Below, one piece after another: positions 1 through 4,113 of a DNA stretch of 6,140 nt. The number at the start of each line of letters is the position of its first letter. Positions within the stretch are counted from its first letter, which is position 1. The DNA lies in the NCBI GenBank assembly GCA_029858245.1, contig JAOUFL010000149.1, forward strand, positions 1 to 6,140, written 5' to 3'. A program made the position numbers and the translations under genes. The DNA comes from Candidatus Zixiibacteriota bacterium. GTDB lineage: Bacteria; Zixibacteria; MSB-5A5; RBG-16-43-9. Below the pieces are notes generated by a model. The model searched no databases, was not told the DNA's origin, and worked only from the letters and a program-made list of their open reading frames with translations.

Positions 1-302
1 AAAAAGTCTCAGGTGTCCTGGAGGTTAGAAACGTTTTCAAAATTTCCAAAATCGGGCAGGTAGCAGGGTCTTACGTTCAATCGGGAAGTATTAAACGAGC
101 TGATAAAGTCAGGCTTTTAAGAGAAGGAGTCAGTATTTACGATGGTACCATCTCTTCACTTAAACGATTTAAGGATGATGTCAAAGAGGTGCATTCAGGG
201 TTTGAGTGTGGTATCAGGATAGAAAATTTCAACGACATTAAAGTCGGTGATATAATAGAAGCTTACGAGGTAACTGAGCTGGCAAGGAAATTAGAGAGTT
301 AA
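1..302 (+). CDS. infB: Translation initiation factor IF-2, C-terminal end (5' partial)
   Basis: This is the last 99 complete codons of IF2, the GTPase that brings initiator fMet-tRNA to the 30S subunit and promotes subunit joining. The reading frame starts at base 3 and stops with TAA at 300-302. What is visible is the C-terminal beta-barrel domain that in IF2 binds the formyl-methionyl end of the initiator tRNA. It carries the family signatures VFKISKIGQVAG (fragment residues 11-22), SLKRFKDDVKEV (52-63), FECG (67-70) and the near-terminal ENFNDIKVGDIIEAYE (74-89). The protein ends 10 residues after the last signature, a normal IF2 terminus. The G domain and the rest of the protein lie left of the window. 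The next gene starts 9 nt downstream with no terminator between them, so infB is cotranscribed with what follows. The assignment is essentially certain because these motifs are specific to bacterial IF2. Confidence 0.97.
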   Translation, partial: KVSGVLEVRNVFKISKIGQVAGSYVQSGSIKRADKVRLLREGVSIYDGTISSLKRFKDDVKEVHSGFECGIRIENFNDIKVGDIIEAYEVTELARKLES

Positions 303-311
303 ATTTTCATT

Positions 312-593
312 ATGGTAGTTGGCATTTGTTCCATAGAGATTCATATTCCTGAAAGCAATTCACTTAAAAGTAAACGGCAGGTTTTAAGGAGGCTCAAAGA
401 TCGAATTAATAACCGGTTTAACGTATCCATTGCGGAAATCGGAAATAACGATCTGTGGCAGAGAACGACTCTGGGAGTTGCCGCCATTGCCAATGATGGA
501 AAATTCATCAACCAGCTGCTATCTCAGGTAATTGAACAGCTCAATCGGGAGAATGGTGTGGTAGTGATGGATTATTCAATGGAGATAAGATAA
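312..593 (+). CDS. DUF503 / YlxP family protein
   Basis: A 93-residue protein of the DUF503 family, called YlxP in Bacillus, where it also sits between infB and rbfA. The family is small and has no firmly established biochemical role; its constant position among initiation and 30S-assembly genes suggests a translation-related job, which is inference. Visible hallmarks are the N-terminal strand MVVGICSIEIHIP, the basic segment LKSKRQVLRRLKDRI (residues 18-32), then FNVSIAEIGNNDLWQRTTLG (36-55), which matches the family's conserved FNVSVAE...DLWQ pattern. A C-terminal helix and strand follow. The length is normal for the family. The ATG at 312 is the natural start: it lies 9 nt after the infB stop. 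The ribosome site ahead of it is weak (only AGAGAG about 13 nt upstream), so translation probably depends on coupling to infB. No signal peptide or membrane segment is seen, so a cytosolic protein is expected. Confidence 0.92.
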   Translation: MVVGICSIEIHIPESNSLKSKRQVLRRLKDRINNRFNVSIAEIGNNDLWQRTTLGVAAIANDGKFINQLLSQVIEQLNRENGVVVMDYSMEIR

Positions 594-594
594 A

Positions 595-957
595 ATGCAG
601 TATAAGAGGTCTGCCCGGGTAGGAGACCAGATCAAAAAAGATGTGGCAAATATAATAATGCTTGAATTAAAAGATCCCAGGCTCGGCTTGATCACCATAA
701 ACAGCGTGGAGCTTTCAGACGACCTGAGATATGCCAGGGTGTTCTATACTGTGTTCGGTGATGAAAAGGTAAAGAAGGAAAGTCAGAAGGGGCTTGATAG
801 CGCTAAAAGCTTCATACAAAGAGAGCTGGCAAAAAGAATCAGAATCAAAAGGATCCCGGAGATCACTTTTAAATATGACCAAACGATTGAAAAGGCATCC
901 AGAATTGACCACCTCTTAAATCAAATTCAAAATGAATCCAAGCTGAAAGATGAGTGA
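595..957 (+). CDS. rbfA: 30S ribosome-binding factor A
   Basis: RbfA binds the immature 30S subunit near the 5' end helix of 16S rRNA and the decoding-site neck during late assembly, and matters especially in the cold. This 120-residue protein has the usual length and fold order. It opens with the helix carrying RVGDQIKKDVANII (8-21), then the DPRLG turn (27-31), the strand ITINSVELSDDLRYARVF (33-50), helix GLDSAKSFIQRELAKRI (66-82), and the closing IPEITFKYDQTIEKASRI (87-104). The fold is a type II KH domain in which the usual GxxG loop is replaced by an AxG kink. Here that site reads Ala70-Lys71-Ser72, so the glycine is a serine. ATG 595 lies one base after the DUF503 stop and has GGAG 10 nt upstream, inside the DUF503 end. 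The 3' end overlaps the next gene by 8 nt. Identification is very secure. Confidence 0.96.
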   Translation: MQYKRSARVGDQIKKDVANIIMLELKDPRLGLITINSVELSDDLRYARVFYTVFGDEKVKKESQKGLDSAKSFIQRELAKRIRIKRIPEITFKYDQTIEKASRIDHLLNQIQNESKLKDE

Positions 958-1927
958 TATTTTCAAACAGATTATTCAACTAGCTGTAAATTCCAGAAAG
1001 ATCTTAATAACCTCTCATATGGATCCCGACGGGGACTCAATCGGTTCTCAGCTTGCGTTGAAAGACTGGCTGGAATCTCTTTCCGCGGAATCGAAGATAC
1101 TTAACCAGGGCAAGATCTCGTCTAAATATCTTTTTCTGGATGATAAAAAAACCATTGAGAGCATTGATGAGTTCTCAGAAAAAGGTTATGCAGCTGACCT
1201 GGCTTTCGTTCTGGAGTGCCCTAATCTGGAAAGGACGGGAAAGATAAAAAAACTTATTACCGATAAATGTAAAATAGTTAATCTTGACCATCATCCGGAT
1301 AATTCCAGCTTTGGTTACGTTAACTATGTAGATACGCATGCAGGCGCCCTGGGAGAAATAATATACGAGCTTTTGAGTTTTGCCGGATTCCAGCTAACCA
1401 AAAACGCTGCCACCCGGTTATATGCAGCTATTATCACGGATACTGGCAGGTTTAGTTTCTCCAATACTACTTTTCGCTCTTTAAAAATATGCTCGGAATT
1501 GATAAATTATGGAGCTGACCCTAAAGAGATCAACCACCAAATCTATTATAACAACTCCGAATCAGCCTTGAAATTGCTGGGCTTTACCCTGCAAAATATA
1601 AAGACCTATAACGAGGGGAAAATAGCTTGTATGGTTATCAAGCAGGAGGATTTAGAAAATTTTAAAATCTCTGCAGGGGAAACCGAGGGGCTGGTTGATT
1701 ACTCCCTTTATCTAAGGGGAGCTGAGGTTGGTGTTTTGTTTACCCAGAAAAACGATTCACTCACCAAGGTTAGCCTTAGATCTCAAAACTCATTTGATGT
1801 TTCCTCTTTGGCGCGTATTTTTGGAGGAGGAGGACATAGAAACGCAGCTGGTTGTACGATTTATCAGGATTTAAATTCAACCAGGGACCTTATTTTACAA
1901 AAGATCGAGGAACAATTCAAACTATGA
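950..1927 (+). CDS. nrnA: DHH-family bifunctional oligoribonuclease / PAP phosphatase (NrnA-like)
   Basis: NrnA-type enzymes hydrolyse RNA fragments of 2-5 nt to mononucleotides and dephosphorylate pAp, using manganese in a DHH active site. This 325-residue protein has the full two-domain layout. Motif I is HMDPDGDSIGS (residues 23-33), the DHH motif is LDHHPDN (112-118), and motif IV is TDTG (163-166). The C-terminal DHHA1 substrate-binding domain ends in the GGGGH box (292-296) followed by RNAAG. Motif II, normally a metal-binding Asp in a hydrophobic strand, reads FVLECPNLERTG (86-97), so Glu89 stands where Asp is usual. The start ATG 950 overlaps the rbfA end by 8 nt, has no strong ribosome site, and places motif I at its normal distance from the N-terminus. 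The gene ends in an ATGA overlap with truB. Family membership is firm; the exact substrate (nanoRNA, pAp or a cyclic-dinucleotide product such as pApA or pGpG) cannot be told from sequence alone. Confidence 0.92.
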   Translation: MSDIFKQIIQLAVNSRKILITSHMDPDGDSIGSQLALKDWLESLSAESKILNQGKISSKYLFLDDKKTIESIDEFSEKGYAADLAFVLECPNLERTGKIKKLITDKCKIVNLDHHPDNSSFGYVNYVDTHAGALGEIIYELLSFAGFQLTKNAATRLYAAIITDTGRFSFSNTTFRSLKICSELINYGADPKEINHQIYYNNSESALKLLGFTLQNIKTYNEGKIACMVIKQEDLENFKISAGETEGLVDYSLYLRGAEVGVLFTQKNDSLTKVSLRSQNSFDVSSLARIFGGGGHRNAAGCTIYQDLNSTRDLILQKIEEQFKL

Positions 1928-2862
1928 ATTTAGACGGCATTCTCTTATTTAACAAAAGAACGGGGATAACCTCATTCGCTGCCCTGGATGAACTTCGACA
2001 GTCCCTGAAGCTTAGAAAGATAGGTCATTGCGGCACACTGGATAATTTCGCCTCCGGACTGCTTCTGGTCTGTATGGGGCAAGCTCTGAAGATTGTGCAG
2101 TTATTAGAAAACCTCGACAAGGAGTACCTGGCGAAAATAAGATTGGGCGTATCCACGGACACTTACGATATTCAGGGAACGACTTTAAGCAGCCTGACCA
2201 ATCTTAATCTCGACGAAAAAAAAGTCACGAAAGTAATCGAATCCTTCCGGGGACAGCTCTGGCAAGCTCCACCTCCTTACTCAGCCCTGAAATACAAAGG
2301 CAGAAGATTATCAGATTATGCTCGTGAAGGCACACCGATCGTCAAGGAATCAAGAAAGGTGCGTATAAACTCCCTGGAAATACTGAAACTGTTCCTGCCT
2401 TTTGTGGACTTGAGAATAAGCTGTTCTAAAGGAACGTATATCAGAAGCCTGGCTCACGATATCGGAAACAGACTGAACTGCGGAGCACACCTGACCTCCC
2501 TGACCCGTATCAGAATAGGGCCATTTAAATTACAGAAAGCGCTGGATATAGAAAAAATTCGCAGGTGCTCGAGCTTTTCAAAAATACAAAGCCAGCTTAT
2601 ATCGGTGGAAACAGCCTTGAGCTTCCTGCCCTCCATAAAAGTCACTGATAGTTTCGCTGCAAAAATAAAAAACGGTCCAGATTTAAAAATAAAAGACCTC
2701 TCTACAGTTGAAAAAGAGTTTTCCGAAGGAGAATCGATCTGTGTGAAGAACGAATCAAATCAGGTTATTGCCCTGGCAAAAGCTCTCAGGTCCTCCGCTG
2801 ATCTTTCCGGAGCGGATAGAAAAGAAAAGATAATCGAGTATATGAGGGTATTTGTGAGATGA
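1924..2862 (+). CDS. truB: tRNA pseudouridine(55) synthase TruB
   Basis: TruB converts U55 in the T-arm of nearly all tRNAs to pseudouridine and also acts as a tRNA chaperone. The 312-residue product carries the catalytic motif GHCGTLDNFASGLL (34-47), with nucleophile Asp40. It also has KEYLAKIRLGVSTDTYDIQG (66-85 region), APPPYSALKYKGRRL (115-129) with the active-site Tyr, CSKGTYIRSLAHDIG (167-181) and the LTRIRIGPF loop (193-201). From about residue 235 a divergent PUA-like C-terminal tail follows. The residue after Asp40 is Asn where most TruB proteins have Pro. The ATG at 1924, in an ATGA overlap with nrnA, is chosen because the protein then begins in the usual TruB way (MNLDGILLFNKRTGITS) and GAGGA lies 12 nt upstream. 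An in-frame TTG at 1852 would add 24 unrelated residues inside nrnA. It is translationally coupled to both neighbours. The assignment is certain. Confidence 0.96.
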   Translation: MNLDGILLFNKRTGITSFAALDELRQSLKLRKIGHCGTLDNFASGLLLVCMGQALKIVQLLENLDKEYLAKIRLGVSTDTYDIQGTTLSSLTNLNLDEKKVTKVIESFRGQLWQAPPPYSALKYKGRRLSDYAREGTPIVKESRKVRINSLEILKLFLPFVDLRISCSKGTYIRSLAHDIGNRLNCGAHLTSLTRIRIGPFKLQKALDIEKIRRCSSFSKIQSQLISVETALSFLPSIKVTDSFAAKIKNGPDLKIKDLSTVEKEFSEGESICVKNESNQVIALAKALRSSADLSGADRKEKIIEYMRVFVR

Positions 2863-3794
2863 AGATATTTTATGGTTTGAATGAATTCAGCCCCCTGGAA
2901 AAGCCAATAGTTACTCCGGGAACATTCGACGGCATCCATCTGGGTCACCAGGCTATTCTCAAAGAACTGGTCAGGGAAAAAAAGTTGAGGAATAAAGACA
3001 ACCTGCTGGTTACCTACGAGCCTCATCCGCAGTACGTGGTCTCTCCGCAAAACGCTCCTTTAGTACTTTCCACCCTGGAGGAGAAAATAGCAATTTTAGA
3101 GAATCTGCCTGAAGGGAAATTTATTTCGGGAGTTCTGGTTATCAAATTTACCGGAGAGTTTTCCCGTCTATCCCCGGACTGGTTCATCCCGAATATTCTT
3201 ATAAATAAAATTAATGCAGGAATGCTCATAATAGGAGAAAATCATGCTTTTGGCTGTAATCGTATCGGAGGAATTGAACTCCTTAGCAGGGAAAGCAGTA
3301 AATACGGTTTCGATTTAAAAGTGATTCCATCGATTTTATTCGACAATCAGCGAATAAGCAGCAGCAGGATAAGAAAAGAAATGCAGACAGGAGATTTTGA
3401 AAAAGCCTGCTTGATGTTAGGCCACAGCTATCTGGTAAGTGGTAAGCCCGTTAAAGGAAAGGGAATCGGGAAAGAGATAGGCTATCCTACCATTAATCTG
3501 GAGGTGCCTAAAAGAAAGCTTTTACCTAAAAGCGGGGTTTATGGAGTGGAAACAAAGATAAAAGATAATAAATACTACGGGATGATGTATATCGGAAGAA
3601 AACTCACCTTAGATGATGAAGCTTTAAGTCTTGAGTTACATCTATTTGATTATTATGAAAAAGAGCTTCCCGACAATTTAATGATTTATCTTAAAAAGTG
3701 GATAAGGGGTGAAAAGAAGTTCGATAATTTAAAAGAGCTAAAAACCCAATTAAACCAGGATGAAAAAACTATCAGACATTTATTAAACAGATGA
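2859..3794 (+). CDS. ribF: Bifunctional riboflavin kinase / FMN adenylyltransferase
   Basis: RibF phosphorylates riboflavin to FMN and then adenylates FMN to FAD, in the cytosol. The 311-residue length is typical of the two-domain bacterial enzyme. The N-terminal nucleotidyltransferase domain (about 1-180) shows GTFDGIHLGH (21-30), the ATP-binding HxGH-type motif, then YEPHP (53-57), GENHAFG (126-132) and ISSSRIR (166-172). The C-terminal kinase domain (about 185-311) shows KGKGIGKEIGYPTINLE (199-215), which contains the PTIN ATP/metal motif, and LELHLFDY (258-265), in which Glu259 aligns with the catalytic base. Some conserved stretches are divergent: the usual NIGxRPT is YIGRKLT (244-250), and the usual GxDFRFG is GENHAFG. 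ATG 2859 overlaps the truB stop as ATGA, and GAGGGT lies 9-10 nt upstream. It often sits between truB and rpsO although it has no direct ribosomal role. The family is certain, and both activities are expected because the catalytic residues are present. Confidence 0.95.
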   Translation: MKIFYGLNEFSPLEKPIVTPGTFDGIHLGHQAILKELVREKKLRNKDNLLVTYEPHPQYVVSPQNAPLVLSTLEEKIAILENLPEGKFISGVLVIKFTGEFSRLSPDWFIPNILINKINAGMLIIGENHAFGCNRIGGIELLSRESSKYGFDLKVIPSILFDNQRISSSRIRKEMQTGDFEKACLMLGHSYLVSGKPVKGKGIGKEIGYPTINLEVPKRKLLPKSGVYGVETKIKDNKYYGMMYIGRKLTLDDEALSLELHLFDYYEKELPDNLMIYLKKWIRGEKKFDNLKELKTQLNQDEKTIRHLLNR

Positions 3795-3795
3795 A

Positions 3796-3802
3796 AAGGA
3801 GG
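3796..3802 (+). promoter_or_regulatory. Strong Shine-Dalgarno site of rpsO
   Basis: AAGGAGG begins 1 nt after the ribF stop and ends 4 nt before the TTG at 3807. It is the best match to the anti-Shine-Dalgarno sequence ahead of any gene in the window. It settles the start of rpsO: no in-frame ATG exists near it, and the only ATG close by (3791) is in another frame, across the ribF stop. The short 4 nt spacing and the TTG codon probably offset the strength of the site. Confidence 0.85.
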
Positions 3803-3806
3803 AAAA

Positions 3807-4076
3807 TTGCCATTAAGTAAAGTCAAGAAAACCAAATTAATCAAGAAGTATCGATATCATGATATGGATACCGGCTCTCCAGAAGTGCAGATAGCCATGC
3901 TGACAGAGCGAATAAATGAGCTAACCGAACACCTTAAATCCAATAAAAAGGATTTCAGCTCAAGAAGGGGATTGCTTAAAATGGTAGGGAAAAGAAGGAG
4001 GCTTCTAAACTATCTGAGAGAGACAGATATTAAAAGCTATAAAGAAATCGTTGAAGAGCTAAATCTGAGAGGATAA
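3807..4076 (+). CDS. rpsO: 30S ribosomal protein S15
   Basis: S15 is a primary binder of the central domain of 16S rRNA and also forms an intersubunit bridge with the 50S. The 89-residue length is standard. The conserved core DTGSPEVQIAMLTERINELTEH runs from residue 21 to 42, followed by SRRGLLKMVGKRRRLLNYL (52-70) and a C-terminal ELNLRG. The rRNA-contacting residues equivalent to E. coli His41, Asp48 and Ser51 are kept as His42, Asp49 and Ser52. The two histidines usually found in the HKKDHHS loop are changed: the loop here reads NKKDFSS (46-52). Translation begins at TTG, giving Met-Pro-Leu-Ser-Lys, because a strong ribosome site precedes it and the N-terminus then matches the family in length. 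rpsO followed by pnp is a near-universal pair. S15 often represses its own mRNA, but I see no clear S15-binding fold in the 12 nt leader. Confidence 0.97.
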   Translation: MPLSKVKKTKLIKKYRYHDMDTGSPEVQIAMLTERINELTEHLKSNKKDFSSRRGLLKMVGKRRRLLNYLRETDIKSYKEIVEELNLRG

Positions 4077-4113
4077 ATACAGAAATCATAAATAATATAG
4101 AGGGAAAACGAGT
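4077..4113 (+). other. rpsO-pnp intergenic spacer, with the pnp ribosome site
   Basis: This 37 nt AT-rich spacer is the longest non-coding stretch in the window. AGAGGG at 4099-4104 serves as the pnp Shine-Dalgarno site, 9 nt before ATG 4114. In enterobacteria the rpsO-pnp gap holds a terminator and an RNase III hairpin through which PNPase controls its own mRNA. Here the spacer is too short, and I find no inverted repeat able to form such a hairpin, so that form of control is not supported. The two genes are probably read on one message. Confidence 0.7.

Noticed and set aside
715..912. 65-codon open frame on the minus strand within rbfA
   Set aside because: It lies wholly antisense to a clearly recognised gene, has no family resemblance I can see, and has no sign of its own ribosome site.
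1823..1834. Four GGA repeats resembling a strong internal ribosome site or a microsatellite
   Set aside because: They encode the four glycines of the conserved GGGGH box. The nearest in-frame start for truB (TTG 1852) is too far away and unlikely to be used.
1852..1923. Upstream in-frame TTG start for truB adding 24 residues
   Set aside because: The extra residues do not resemble TruB, lie within the nrnA coding end, and the ATG at 1924 gives the normal TruB N-terminus with a GAGGA site.
2794..2816. Inverted repeat TCCGCT / AGCGGA with an 11 nt loop near the truB end
   Set aside because: The stem is only 6 bp, lies inside coding sequence and is followed by an A-rich, not T-rich, stretch. 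It is not a terminator, and there is no evidence that it controls ribF.
2454..3229. Three minus-strand open frames (63, 96 and 68 codons) across truB and ribF
   Set aside because: They are antisense to two well-supported genes, their translations look like random composition, and no promoter or domain supports them.
4070..4100. Possible promoter before pnp (TAATAT at 4093-4098)
   Set aside because: It matches the -10 consensus at only 4 of 6 places, has no -35 element about 17 nt upstream, and would start transcription at or past the pnp ribosome site.
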